64,000 nt of DNA from NCBI GenBank assembly GCA_963792205.1, contig CAWBVI010000002.1:1054001-1118000 (forward strand), given 5' to 3'. Positions within the stretch are counted from its first letter, which is position 1. Each line of letters opens with the position of its first letter. The stretch comes from DATDAH01 sp963792205. Its GTDB lineage: Bacteria > Actinomycetota > Acidimicrobiia > Acidimicrobiales > DATDAH01. Positions 16,764 to 25,683 of the stretch are shown in pieces. Under the pieces are notes generated by a model. It was not told the DNA's origin and searched no databases. It was given only the letters and a program-made list of their open reading frames with translations. A program made the position numbers and the translations under genes.

Positions 16764-17228
16764 GTGACGGTGGTCGATCTGCCCAGGGCCGTGATGCGCA
16801 GCGAGGCCGAGTGTCCGATGGTGGACGCCGGTGAGGGCACCAAGCTCCAGGTGCTGCAGGTGGACGTCGAGCTGGGCCTCTGGGTCATCCGCAACCTGTT
16901 CGAGCCGGGGGTGCGCGTGCAGACCCACAAGCACACCGGCCAGGTGTTCGCCTTCACCCAGTCGGGCTGCTGGAAGTACGAGGAGTACCCCGAGCGGATG
17001 ACGGCCGGGACCTACCTGTTCGAGCCCGCGGGCTCCATCCACACCCTGGTCGTACCCGAGGACAACACCGAGGTCACCGACGTCTGGTTCGCCATCTACG
17101 GCGCCAACCTCAACCTCGACGCCGACGGCAACGTCGAGTCGGTCATCGACGCGGCGCTGATCCGCGACGCCTACTTCGCTCTCTGTGAAGCCGAGGGCCA
17201 CCCCCGCCCCGACGTCATCGGCGCGTAG
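16764..17228 (+). CDS. Cupin, 2,4'-dihydroxyacetophenone dioxygenase-like
   Basis: A 154-residue single-domain cupin. The metal-site motif appears as VQTHKHTGQVFAFTQSGCWK and the second cupin motif as TYLFEPAGSIHTLVV. These blocks match the family of 2,4'-dihydroxyacetophenone and acetylacetone dioxygenases (ChrR-like cupins), which cleave C-C bonds using Fe(II). The actual substrate is not evident. GTG 16764 is chosen for its GGAGG. It is a stand-alone gene between tRNA-Asn and the first tRNA-Met half copy. Confidence 0.8.
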   Translation: MTVVDLPRAVMRSEAECPMVDAGEGTKLQVLQVDVELGLWVIRNLFEPGVRVQTHKHTGQVFAFTQSGCWKYEEYPERMTAGTYLFEPAGSIHTLVVPEDNTEVTDVWFAIYGANLNLDADGNVESVIDAALIRDAYFALCEAEGHPRPDVIGA

Positions 17229-17251
17229 CCGGCCCCGTAGTTTCATCGCCA

Positions 17252-17268
17252 GCCGGGCTTGACCCGGC
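17252..17268 (+). terminator. Hairpin after the cupin gene
   Basis: GCCGGG (17252-17257) and CCCGGC (17263-17268) form a 6-bp stem with loop CTTGA, 23 nt after the stop codon. No T tract follows. Confidence 0.45.
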
Positions 17269-17287
17269 ACCCGCGTGGCCTGCGCCC

Positions 17288-17415
17288 GGGCCCGTAGCTC
17301 AATGGTCAGAGCAGGCGACTCATAATCGGGGATGGGTGAGCGCTGTGCTACTGAGTGGGAACCGCAGATTCCCACGGGTGCCGGGCTAGCGCAGCGGGGC
17401 CAATCGCCTGCTCTG
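17288..17415 (+). repeat. tRNA-Met 5'-half copy 1 with downstream structured element
   Basis: Bases 17288-17328 are identical to the first 41 bases of the intact tRNA-Met at 38835, ending in the 3' side of the anticodon stem (CATAATCG); the T arm and 3' acceptor strand are missing. Downstream, TCGCCTGCTCTG (17404-17415) is the exact reverse complement of CAGAGCAGGCGA (17307-17318). Between them CGCTGTGCTA (17341-17350) pairs with TAGCGCAGCG (17387-17396), and GTGGGAA/TTCCCAC closes a loop CCGCAGA. The spacing between the outer arms is 85 nt, the same as in the copies at 19153 and 37747. Confidence 0.85.
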
Positions 17416-17901
17416 TTTCTTCTCGGATTCCGCCGACGCTTGGCGCGGCGGGCTGGCGGTCATCAACCCCGACCCCGGACATCAGGCGAGTCATCGAGGT
17501 CACCGGTCTCACAGGTCTCCTCGTCGACGGTCAGCCTTGGTCTGTCTCCTTGACCGCGACGACCTCTTGAGGACCCGCCCCGCTCCTTCCCAATCGCTGG
17601 GGTGTGGCTCAGCGATTGCAGGCGGTCGTGAGCGCGCGCTCGGCGTCACCGAGCAGGGCCTCGGCTTCGACCCGCCGCGGTGACGGCGAAGCCGCCCGGG
17701 CTTGGCGGCGGGTGCCGGGCGACCGGGCCGCGGCACCGCCAGGGAGTGCCGAGTGACCTGAGGCCGGCTTGGCGACGTCGACCACCGCGTTGATCGTGAG
17801 GAGCCGGAAAACGGCCCAGGAGTCGCGCTTCGAGCGCGAGGTCGACGACGTAGACCCCGTGGTCGGGGCGACCCCCGAGATCGTCGCGCCCCACCGCCCG
17901 G
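17416..17901. other. 486 bp with no supportable gene
   Basis: Only unconvincing reading frames are present on both strands, with Arg/Pro-rich translations and no recognisable domain. It lies in the first module between tRNA-Met half copies 1 and 2. It may hold remnants too decayed to name. Confidence 0.5.
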
Positions 17902-18105
17902 TCACCGCGACGCTTGTGATGCCGTTTCGCCATTGCTCTTCCACGAGGATTCGCGATCGTCGGACTCGGACCCTCCGCTCGCCTGCTCCTCGAGGAGATC
18001 CGCGAGCCGGCCGCGGAACGCCGTGATCTGCTCCCACCGCTCTCGGCCGGCTCGAGTACCGACGAGATATCCGAACCCGAAGACGAGGAGGGATCGGACC
18101 TTCAT
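17902..18105 (-). CDS. Small YtxH-like membrane protein, paralogue
   Basis: A 67-residue protein beginning MKVRSLLVFGFGYLVGTRAG, followed by RERWEQI and a Ser/Asp-rich tail. It matches the resident protein at 15670-15873 in length and in the (A/R)GRERxEQI motif. The ATG at 18105 overlaps the stop of the coiled-coil gene upstream (ATGA), so the two are translationally coupled. It probably sits at the membrane beside the coiled-coil partner. It belongs to the first tRNA-Met-bounded module. Confidence 0.65.
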   Translation of the reverse strand: MKVRSLLVFGFGYLVGTRAGRERWEQITAFRGRLADLLEEQASGGSESDDRESSWKSNGETASQASR

Positions 18106-18980
18106 GACGACTCTCCAGCGCCGACGAGAGCGTTGACCAGTTGGGCTTTCGTCATGTGCGAGCGGCCCTCGACATGGGCGGTGGTCGCCAGGTCGAGAAG
18201 CTCGGCCTTCGTCTGGGCGGCGAGGACCTTCTTGGAGACCGTCGGAGTCCCGGCGAGGTCGCGTTCCTCCCAACCGAGTCGATCAGCGGTTCGAACGGCT
18301 TCCGCGGCGGCGTCCTCGGCCGTCTGTCGCGCCTGGGTGGCCAGTTCGCGAGCCTGCGCCACTGCGTCGTCTGCCGCAACGAGTGCCGCCTGAGCCCGGG
18401 CTGCCGCCTCCTGGGCCCGGCCACGGGTGGAGGCCACCTCAGCATCGAGCTCCGACCGCAGGTCGTCGAGCTCGGACTCGGCGTCTCGCGTCGCCGCGAC
18501 CCGCACCTCGTCGACGTGCTCGGTGGCCTGCCGCCGAGCCTGGCGGACGAGTTCCTCGCCGTCCCGTGTCGCCGCCTCGATCTGAGACTCGATCGAGTGC
18601 TTTGCCTCGGCCTCGGCTTCGGCCAAGCGGTCCTTCGCCTCGACCCCTGCCTGCTGCGCCTCCTCCGCGGTGCGCTTGGCCTCCTCGGCCCGCTCCATCG
18701 CCTCGGCCTCGGCCGCATCGGCGGCCTCGGCCGCCTCCTCGGCCCGACGCAAGAGCGCCTCCACACCTCGATCCGATCCGGACGAACTCACCGCCGAGGC
18801 CGCCCGGTGGATGACCTGCCGACCCTTGTCGAGCACCTTGTCAGCCACGTCGGTGTCCGAACTGGAACTGCTGCCATTGGGACGTAGGACCTTGGAGAGC
18901 AATGAGGCTGCGCTCCGGGGCAGGTCTCTGACGCCGTCTTTGGCGCGGTTCACCACCTTCTCTTCTCGCCGTCCAGCCAT
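18102..18980 (-). CDS. Long coiled-coil protein with C-terminal SAP/Rho-N-like motif
   Basis: About 292 residues. After a short basic N-terminus (MAGRREEKVVNRAKDGVRDL), residues 75-240 are a nearly continuous Ala/Glu-rich heptad pattern predicting a long coiled coil. The C-terminal 40 residues (KAELLDLATTAHVEGRSHMT, then KAQLVNALV) resemble the helix-extended-helix of SAP or Rho N-terminal domains, which bind nucleic acid. I start at the ATG at 18980; an upstream in-frame start at 19031 adds 17 unconserved residues. It is coupled to the YtxH-like gene. The function is unknown; a DNA- or envelope-associated scaffold is a guess. Confidence 0.7.
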   Translation of the reverse strand: MAGRREEKVVNRAKDGVRDLPRSAASLLSKVLRPNGSSSSSDTDVADKVLDKGRQVIHRAASAVSSSGSDRGVEALLRRAEEAAEAADAAEAEAMERAEEAKRTAEEAQQAGVEAKDRLAEAEAEAKHSIESQIEAATRDGEELVRQARRQATEHVDEVRVAATRDAESELDDLRSELDAEVASTRGRAQEAAARAQAALVAADDAVAQARELATQARQTAEDAAAEAVRTADRLGWEERDLAGTPTVSKKVLAAQTKAELLDLATTAHVEGRSHMTKAQLVNALVGAGESS

Positions 18981-19049
18981 CTCTTGGGCTCCGTCCTCTT
19001 GTGATTCGACTAGCAGCCGCCCCCTACCCAACGACCCCCCTCACATTCG

Positions 19050-19088
19050 TGAAGCTGCGGGGGCTCGAACCCCCGATCTCCTTGGAAG
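19050..19088 (-). repeat. 3' half of a tRNA-Gly(TCC)-like sequence
   Basis: On the minus strand this reads an anticodon loop CTTCCAA, the 3' anticodon-stem strand GGAGA, a perfect T arm (GGGGG, TTCGAGC, CCCCC) and an acceptor-like GCAGCTT. The 5' half is absent: the sequence before the loop does not pair. It looks like a tRNA remnant, possibly another integration scar, 65 bp from tRNA-Met half copy 2. Confidence 0.5.
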
Positions 19089-19152
19089 CGGCCCAGTTCG
19101 CGTCGAGGGCTCGATGACACCACGGTGCTGATCCGCCCCTGAGCCTGCGGCC

Positions 19153-19280
19153 GGGCCCGTAGCTCAATGGTCAGAGCAGGCGACTCATAATCGGGGCCGA
19201 CCGAACGCTGTGCGACGCCCGTGGAATCCCGGCAGTCCTCAGTGCGGAGTGAAGCGTCGCGTGGCTAATCGCTTGCTCTG
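19153..19280 (+). repeat. tRNA-Met 5'-half copy 2 with downstream structured element
   Basis: Bases 19153-19193 equal the first 41 bases of tRNA-Met, and the 11 bases before it (GCCTGCGGCCG region) also match the flank of the intact gene. The outer arm CAGAGCAGGCGA (19172-19183) pairs with TCGCTTGCTCTG (19269-19280) with one G-U. The inner arm GCTGTGCGACG (19207-19217) pairs with CGTCGCGTGGC (19255-19265) over 11 positions, including three G-U. The 85-nt spacing is identical to copies 1 and 3 although the enclosed sequence differs. It forms the left edge of the toxin module. Confidence 0.85.
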
Positions 19281-19476
19281 AGTTGGGGCGGCGTCGATCC
19301 CTCGCGGGTTGGGCTACGCCCTGGGATGTCGTTCAGCCCGCCGTTCGGGGTTGACGCACTGTGGCTCGCATGTCAGTTTCGCTGCAACGCTAGGGGGGTC
19401 CGTTGGCAGACGTGCCGATCGGTTCTTGCGGGGCTGTCGTTGACCCCCAGCGCTCGCTTGGAGATGGACTCGGCTA

Positions 19477-22400
19477 GTGGCAGAGGTCCTGGAGAACTCG
19501 GCCGGTCCGCCGGAAGGTCCCGAGGCACCCGGCCCCGCAAGTCCGATACAGCCGCCGTCGGTGACGCTCCCAAAGGGCGGCGGCGCGATACGCGGTATCG
19601 GTGAGAAGTTCGCCGCGAATCTCGTCACAGGAACCGGCTCCCTCAGCGTTCCGATCACGACCAGCCCGGGACGGTCCGGCTTCGGGCCACAGCTCGCTCT
19701 GTCGTACGACTCCGGCACCGCCAACGGCGTCTTCGGGTTCGGTTGGAGCCTCTCGCATCCGTCGATCACCCGGAAGACCGACAAGGGGCTTCCGAGGTAC
19801 GAGGACAGTGGTGAGCACGATTCGGACGTCTTCATCCTCTCCGGCGCGGAAGACCTCGTGCCCGTGCTGGTCGAGAGAAACGGCACGTGGGAGCGCCCCG
19901 TCACCCCCCCGCGGACGCTCCCCGACGGCTCAACGTGGAAGGTCGAGCGCTACCGGCCACGAGTCGAGGGGCTGTTCGCGCGCGTCGAGCGTTGGACGAA
20001 TGGCAGGGGCGAGACGCACTGGCGGTCGATCTCGACGGACAACGTGACGTCGATCTACGGGCGGACCGACGAGAGCCGGATCGCCGATCCCGACGATCCG
20101 CGGCGCGTCTTCAGCTGGCTGATCTGTGAGAGCTATGACGATCGTGGCACCGCTGCGCTCTACCGCTACGAGAAGGAGAACGGCGATCAGGTCGACACGA
20201 CGAGTGCGCACGAGCGGAACCGCAGCCGATCGGCCAACCGACATCTGAAGCGGATCAAGTACGGGAACGTCACCCCGCGACAACCGAACGAGGACTTGCG
20301 AGCCCGCACAGACTGGCTGTTCGAGGTCGTGTTCGACTACGGCGAGCACGCCACGCTGAGTCCGGAGCCGGGCGACACATGGCTGTGCCGCGACGATCCG
20401 TTCTCGTCCTACCGCGCCGGCTTCGAGATCCGGACCTACCGCCTCTGCCAGCGGGTGCTCATGTTCCACCATTTCCCCGCGGAGCCCGAGGTCGGAGCCG
20501 ACTGCCTCGTACACTCGACCGACTTCGCCTATCGCGGCAGCCCAACCGGTTCGTTCATGACGTCCGTCACCCGCACCGGCTACCTCCGTGGCTCTGCCCC
20601 GAAGTCGCTGCCGCCGCTCGAGCTCGAGTACGCCGAGGCGGACCTCCAGCAAACCGTTCGAGTGGTCGACGCGGACAGCACCGAGAACCTTCCCGCCGGT
20701 GTCGACGGCTCGCGTTCACTGTGGGTCGATCTCGATGGCCAGGGGCTCTCGGGAGTCCTGACCCCTCAGGCTCATGGGTGGTACTACAAGCGGAACCTCA
20801 GCCCGATCGCGGTCGACCCGTCGAATGTCACTGGGGATGCCGCGGCGCTCGCCCCGGCTGAACTCGTCGCCGCGATGCCATCCCTGGCGCAGCTCGGGAC
20901 CGGACGGCAACAGCTCGTCGATCTCGCCGGAGACGGCAGGCTGGACCTGGTCGAGCTCGGGGGCCCGCTCTCGGGCTTCTACGAGCGCACCGAAGACGAA
21001 CGCTGGCGCGACTTCGTCGCGTTCGAGTCGACGCCCGAAGTGGCGTGGGACGATCCGAACCTGCGGTTGGTGGACCTCACCGGCGACGGCCATGCCGACG
21101 TCCTCATCGTGGACGATTGCGCCTTCACGTGGTACCCGTCGCTGGCTGAAGACGGTTTCGCCGCGGCGGAACCCGCCGCCCGAGCGTTGGACGAAGAGAC
21201 GGGGCGCGCGGTCGTCTTCGCCGACGGCACCGAGTCGATCCACCTCGCCGATCTCTCCGGTGACGGGTTGACCGACCTCGTACGGATCCGCAACGGCGAG
21301 GTCTGCTACTGGCCCAACCTCGGCTACGGCGTCTTCGGCCGCCGCGTATCGATGGATCGCGCGCCGTGGTTCGACACGCCTGAGCTCTTCGACCCCGAGC
21401 GCATCCGCCTTGCCGACATCGACGGATCCGGGGTGACGGACATCGTCTACCTCGGTCGAACTGAGGTACAGCTCTACTTCAACGAAGCCGGCAACAGCTG
21501 GAGCCCGGTTCAGCGACTCGCCGCCCTGCCACCGGTCGACGACCTGACGTCGGTTCAGGTCGTGGACCTGCTCGGCAACGGCACCGCGTGCCTCGTCTGG
21601 TCGTCACCGCTCCCCGGCGACGCGCGAAGCCCGCTGCGCTATGTCGACCTCATGGGCGGACACAAGCCCCACCTGCTCGTCGGGATACGGAACAACCTCG
21701 GCGCAGAGACGCGGATCACCTATGCGCCGTCGACCCGCTTCTGCCTCGAGGATCGGCTTGCCGGGAGGCCGTGGGTCACGCGGCTGCCCTTCCCGGTCCA
21801 CGTCGTCGAGCGGGTCGAGGTCGAGGATCGGATCAGCCGGAACCGCTTCGTCAGTCGCTTCGCCTATCACCACGGGTACTTCGACGGCGAAGAGCGCGAG
21901 TTCCGCGGCTTCGGGCTCGTCGAGCAGTGGGACACCGAGGAGCTGGCGGTGCTGTCGGCGACCGGCGCCCTGGGTGACGCGACCAACCTCGACGACGCCT
22001 CCCACGTGCCGTCCGTGTGGACCAAGACGTGGTTCCACACGGGTGCCTACATCGACCGCAACACAGTCTCTCGACAGTTCGAGCACGAGTACTACCGCGA
22101 GGCCCTGCCCCCGGGAAGGGCCAAGCGGATGCTGCTCGACGACACGATCCTGCCTGACACGATTCGAGTGCGCGGTCAACGGACGCCGTTCACACCCTCG
22201 ATCGACGAGGAGCGCGAGGCCGTGCGCGCCCTCTCGGGCTCGGTCCTCCGGCAGGAGGTCTACGCGCTCGACGGGAGCGACGAGGCGGAACTCCCGTACA
22301 GCGTCTCGGAACGCAACTACACGCTCGAGGTGCTGCAGCCACGCGGCGCCAATCGGCACGCCGTCTTCTTTGCTCATCCGCGCGAGACCGTCGACTTCGA

Positions 22401-25400
22401 CTACGAGCGGAAGCTCTACGACGTGGGTGGCACGACGGTCGCCGATCCACGGGTGCGGCATGTGCTGATGCTCGACGTTGACGACTTCGGGAATGTGCGC
22501 CAATCGGTGGCGGCCGCCTATGGAAGGCGGTACGACGATCCGGCGTCCGTGCTCACCTCGGACGATCGGCAGCGGCAGAAGCGGACGCTCGTCCTGCTCA
22601 CCGAGAGCGAGTACACGAACGTGGTGGACGAGGACGACGCGTATCGCGCCCCACTGATCTGCGACTCGCGCACCTACGAACTGCTCAACGCCGCGCCTGG
22701 TTCCTCCGTCCTCGGCGTGACGAACCTCTTCACGTTCGACGATCTGCTGAAGCCAGGTGGGATCCTCGGACAGGTCGCCGACGGCAGCCGCGACCTCGCG
22801 TACGAGAAGCGCTTCGCGACCGGACTCCGTCGCCGCCTCGTCGAGCACCTGCGGGAGCTGTATCGGCGCAATGACCTGACCGCGGCCTTGCCCCTGGGCC
22901 AACTGCAGTCGCGCGGGTTGCCGTTCGAGGGCTACCGGCTCGCCTTCCCGACCTCGCTGCTCGCGGACGTCTACAAGCGCACGTCGGCCGCGGGAGCCGT
23001 GGAGGACTTGATCCCGAGCCCGGTCCCGGTGATGACGACCGCCGGGTACGTGCGCAGCAGTGGCCTCAAGGCAGGCGGACACTTTCCTGCGTCCGACCCG
23101 GACGACGACTGGTGGATCGCGTCGGGACGGATCTTCTATTCGGCGAACCCGAACGACCATGCGGCGGCGGAGCTCATCGCGGCGCAGTCGCACTTCTTCC
23201 TCCCTCGCCGTTATCACGATGTCTTCGGCGAGGTCACCACGGTCGACTACGACCGCTACGACCTCCTCGTGCAGGAGACGCGCGACGCCGTCGGCAATGC
23301 CATGACCGCGGGTCGCCGCAGCGCAGCCGGCGCACTCCTCAGGAACGGCAACGACTACCGCGTGCTCCAGCCGCGGCTCGTGATGGACCCGAATCGCAAC
23401 CGCTCGGAGGTCGTGTTCGACGCGCTCGGTCTCGTGGTCGCCACCGCCGTCATGGGGAAACCGAACCAGAACCTGGGAGATTCCGTTCAGGGGCTGGATC
23501 CTGAGCTCGCCGACACGGTTGTGGCCGCGCACCTGAGTGCCCCGTTGCTCGACCCGCACTCGATCCTGCAGGGCGCCACGACCCGGCTCCTGTACGACCT
23601 CTTCGCCTACGTCAGGACCCGTGGGGACCCACAGCCGCAACCTGCCGTCGTGTACACGTTGGCGCGCGAGACGCATGCGTCCGATCTCGGTCCGAACGAC
23701 CAGACGCGGGTGCAGCACAGCTTCTCGTACAGCGACGGCTTCGGACGTGAGATACAGCGGAAGTTCCAGGCCGAGCCGGGACCGAGCGGCTCGACGCGGT
23801 GGGTGGGGAGCGGCTGGACGATCTTCAACAACAAGGCAAGGCCGGTGCGGCAGTACGAGCCGTTCTTCAGCTCCACGCACCGCTTTGAGTTCGCGAGGAG
23901 CGTGGGCGTCAGCCCCATCCTGCTCTACGACCCGCCTGGCCGAGTGCGCGCCACGCTCCACAGCAACCACACGTATGAAAAGGTCATCTTCGACCCGTGG
24001 CGCCAGGAGCGATGGGACGTCAACGACACGGTCGCCGAGCTCCGCCCGGAGAACGATCCGGACGTGGGTCCGCTCATCGCCCGCCTACCGCCGGCCGAGT
24101 ACCAGCCAACGTGGTTCACGCGCACGCAGGCGAGCGCGGACCTGAACGAGCGAAAGGCGGCGACCGCCGCCTACCACGATCGCGAGACACCGACGACGAC
24201 ATGGTTCGACGCGCTCGGTCGGCCATTCCTCACGGTGGTGCATAACCGCTTCCGACGAGGCGCCGCGGAGGTGGAGGAGAGCTACAGGACTCGGCTCGAG
24301 CTCGACATCGAGGGCAACCAGCGAGAGGTCGTCGACGCCCGCGGTCGCACGATCCTGCAGTCCGACTTCGACATGCTCGGCCGTCGTGTCCACACCGCCA
24401 GCATGGATGCGGGAGAGCGGTGGACGCTCGACGATGCACTCTCCAAGCCCGTCGTGGCCTGGGATGGCCGCGGGCATCGGCTCGCCATCGACTACGACCG
24501 GTTGCGACGGCCGACCGAGGTTCGACTGCAGGAGGGCACGGCGCCAGACGTGGTGGTCGAGCGGACGGTGTACGGCGAGAGCCGGACGAACCCGGAGGCG
24601 AACAACCTCCGGCGCAAGGCCTTTCGAGTCATGGACACGGCGGGCGTGCTGACGATGGATGAGTACGCCTTCACGGGTCCGCTGAAGCGCTCCCGGCGCC
24701 GGCTCGCCGCGAACTACAGGACGAGCCCCGACTGGAGTGCGCCGGTTCCGCTCGAGGCCGGAGCCTTCGAGATCCGGACGCAGTACGACGCCCTCGGCCG
24801 CTCGGTTGAGGTCACGATGCCGGACCGCACCGTCCTACGCCCCGTCTACAACGCGGCGGCCCTGCTCGAACGTGTCGAGGGCAACCTCCGCGGTTCGACG
24901 ACGGTCACGAGGTTCGTCGACGGCATCGACTACGACGCACAGGGACGACACACGCGGATCGCGTACGCGAACGGCACCTCGACCGAGTACCGGTACGACC
25001 CTACGTCACTCCGGTTGACGCACGTTTCCACGACTCGCGGCGCCGTCGCGCTCCAGGACCTCCACTACACGTACGACGCGATCGGCAACATCACGCACGT
25101 CCAGGATGACGCCCAGCACCGGACCTTCTTCGACAACCAGCTCGTCGAGCCGCACGCCGACTACATCTATGACGCCGTTTACCGCCTCATCGAGGCGAGC
25201 GGGCGCGAACGTCGGGGCCTCCCGGCCGGTGGTGAGACGCGATCCTCTGCTCCCGACATCCTGCCCGGGGCCGACGCGATGGCGCGGTACACGGAGGTGT
25301 ACTCCTACGACGCGGTCGGCAACATCGCCGAGCTCCACCACGCCACCCAGAGCCCAACGGCGTCGCCTTGGCGGGCCACGTACGGCTACCGGGCGCCGAG

Positions 25401-25683
25401 CCTGCTCGACCAGGCGCAGACGAGCAATCGGCTCACGAGCACAACGATCGGCCAGGGCTCGGCCGACCCGTACACCCACGACGCCCACGGGAACATGACG
25501 TCGATGCCCCACCTGCGGGTGATGCGGTGCAACCATCGAAATGAGCTCCAGGCGACGGCGCGGCAGGTCGTCGGTCCCGGCGCGACGCCCGAGACGACCT
25601 ACTACGTCTACGACGGCGCGGGCAGCGCGTGCGGAAGGTCACCGACCGTCATGCGGGTGCTGGCCGGAGCCCGACACGGATGA
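19477..25683 (+). CDS. Tc toxin TcB-TcC fusion, main part (SpvB/TcdB/RHS)
   Basis: Fused B and C components of an ABC (Tc) toxin. B+C form a hollow RHS cocoon that holds the toxic TcC tip and docks on the TcA pore. The 2068 codons begin with an SpvB domain (about residues 28-330: KGGGAIRGIGEKFAANLVTG, then LSYDSGTANGVFGFGWSL). Five VCBS-like motifs follow (such as HLADLSGDGLTDLVRIRNGE), then the TcdB middle region (GGHKPHLLVGIRNNLGAETR) and RHS/YD repeats from about residue 1770 (YTYDAIGNITHVQDD). Start GTG 19477 has GGAG upstream. The frame is lost at about 25620, where YYVYDGAGS should continue as QRVRKVTD in the next frame. The cargo part is the following feature. Confidence 0.9.
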   Translation: MAEVLENSAGPPEGPEAPGPASPIQPPSVTLPKGGGAIRGIGEKFAANLVTGTGSLSVPITTSPGRSGFGPQLALSYDSGTANGVFGFGWSLSHPSITRKTDKGLPRYEDSGEHDSDVFILSGAEDLVPVLVERNGTWERPVTPPRTLPDGSTWKVERYRPRVEGLFARVERWTNGRGETHWRSISTDNVTSIYGRTDESRIADPDDPRRVFSWLICESYDDRGTAALYRYEKENGDQVDTTSAHERNRSRSANRHLKRIKYGNVTPRQPNEDLRARTDWLFEVVFDYGEHATLSPEPGDTWLCRDDPFSSYRAGFEIRTYRLCQRVLMFHHFPAEPEVGADCLVHSTDFAYRGSPTGSFMTSVTRTGYLRGSAPKSLPPLELEYAEADLQQTVRVVDADSTENLPAGVDGSRSLWVDLDGQGLSGVLTPQAHGWYYKRNLSPIAVDPSNVTGDAAALAPAELVAAMPSLAQLGTGRQQLVDLAGDGRLDLVELGGPLSGFYERTEDERWRDFVAFESTPEVAWDDPNLRLVDLTGDGHADVLIVDDCAFTWYPSLAEDGFAAAEPAARALDEETGRAVVFADGTESIHLADLSGDGLTDLVRIRNGEVCYWPNLGYGVFGRRVSMDRAPWFDTPELFDPERIRLADIDGSGVTDIVYLGRTEVQLYFNEAGNSWSPVQRLAALPPVDDLTSVQVVDLLGNGTACLVWSSPLPGDARSPLRYVDLMGGHKPHLLVGIRNNLGAETRITYAPSTRFCLEDRLAGRPWVTRLPFPVHVVERVEVEDRISRNRFVSRFAYHHGYFDGEEREFRGFGLVEQWDTEELAVLSATGALGDATNLDDASHVPSVWTKTWFHTGAYIDRNTVSRQFEHEYYREALPPGRAKRMLLDDTILPDTIRVRGQRTPFTPSIDEEREAVRALSGSVLRQEVYALDGSDEAELPYSVSERNYTLEVLQPRGANRHAVFFAHPRETVDFDYERKLYDVGGTTVADPRVRHVLMLDVDDFGNVRQSVAAAYGRRYDDPASVLTSDDRQRQKRTLVLLTESEYTNVVDEDDAYRAPLICDSRTYELLNAAPGSSVLGVTNLFTFDDLLKPGGILGQVADGSRDLAYEKRFATGLRRRLVEHLRELYRRNDLTAALPLGQLQSRGLPFEGYRLAFPTSLLADVYKRTSAAGAVEDLIPSPVPVMTTAGYVRSSGLKAGGHFPASDPDDDWWIASGRIFYSANPNDHAAAELIAAQSHFFLPRRYHDVFGEVTTVDYDRYDLLVQETRDAVGNAMTAGRRSAAGALLRNGNDYRVLQPRLVMDPNRNRSEVVFDALGLVVATAVMGKPNQNLGDSVQGLDPELADTVVAAHLSAPLLDPHSILQGATTRLLYDLFAYVRTRGDPQPQPAVVYTLARETHASDLGPNDQTRVQHSFSYSDGFGREIQRKFQAEPGPSGSTRWVGSGWTIFNNKARPVRQYEPFFSSTHRFEFARSVGVSPILLYDPPGRVRATLHSNHTYEKVIFDPWRQERWDVNDTVAELRPENDPDVGPLIARLPPAEYQPTWFTRTQASADLNERKAATAAYHDRETPTTTWFDALGRPFLTVVHNRFRRGAAEVEESYRTRLELDIEGNQREVVDARGRTILQSDFDMLGRRVHTASMDAGERWTLDDALSKPVVAWDGRGHRLAIDYDRLRRPTEVRLQEGTAPDVVVERTVYGESRTNPEANNLRRKAFRVMDTAGVLTMDEYAFTGPLKRSRRRLAANYRTSPDWSAPVPLEAGAFEIRTQYDALGRSVEVTMPDRTVLRPVYNAAALLERVEGNLRGSTTVTRFVDGIDYDAQGRHTRIAYANGTSTEYRYDPTSLRLTHVSTTRGAVALQDLHYTYDAIGNITHVQDDAQHRTFFDNQLVEPHADYIYDAVYRLIEASGRERRGLPAGGETRSSAPDILPGADAMARYTEVYSYDAVGNIAELHHATQSPTASPWRATYGYRAPSLLDQAQTSNRLTSTTIGQGSADPYTHDAHGNMTSMPHLRVMRCNHRNELQATARQVVGPGATPETTYYVYDGAGSACGRSPTVMRVLAGARHG

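Noticed and set aside
17288..17415. Group I intron inside tRNA-Met as explanation of the half copies
   Set aside because: There is no 3' exon (T arm) after the element and it is too short for the group I catalytic core.
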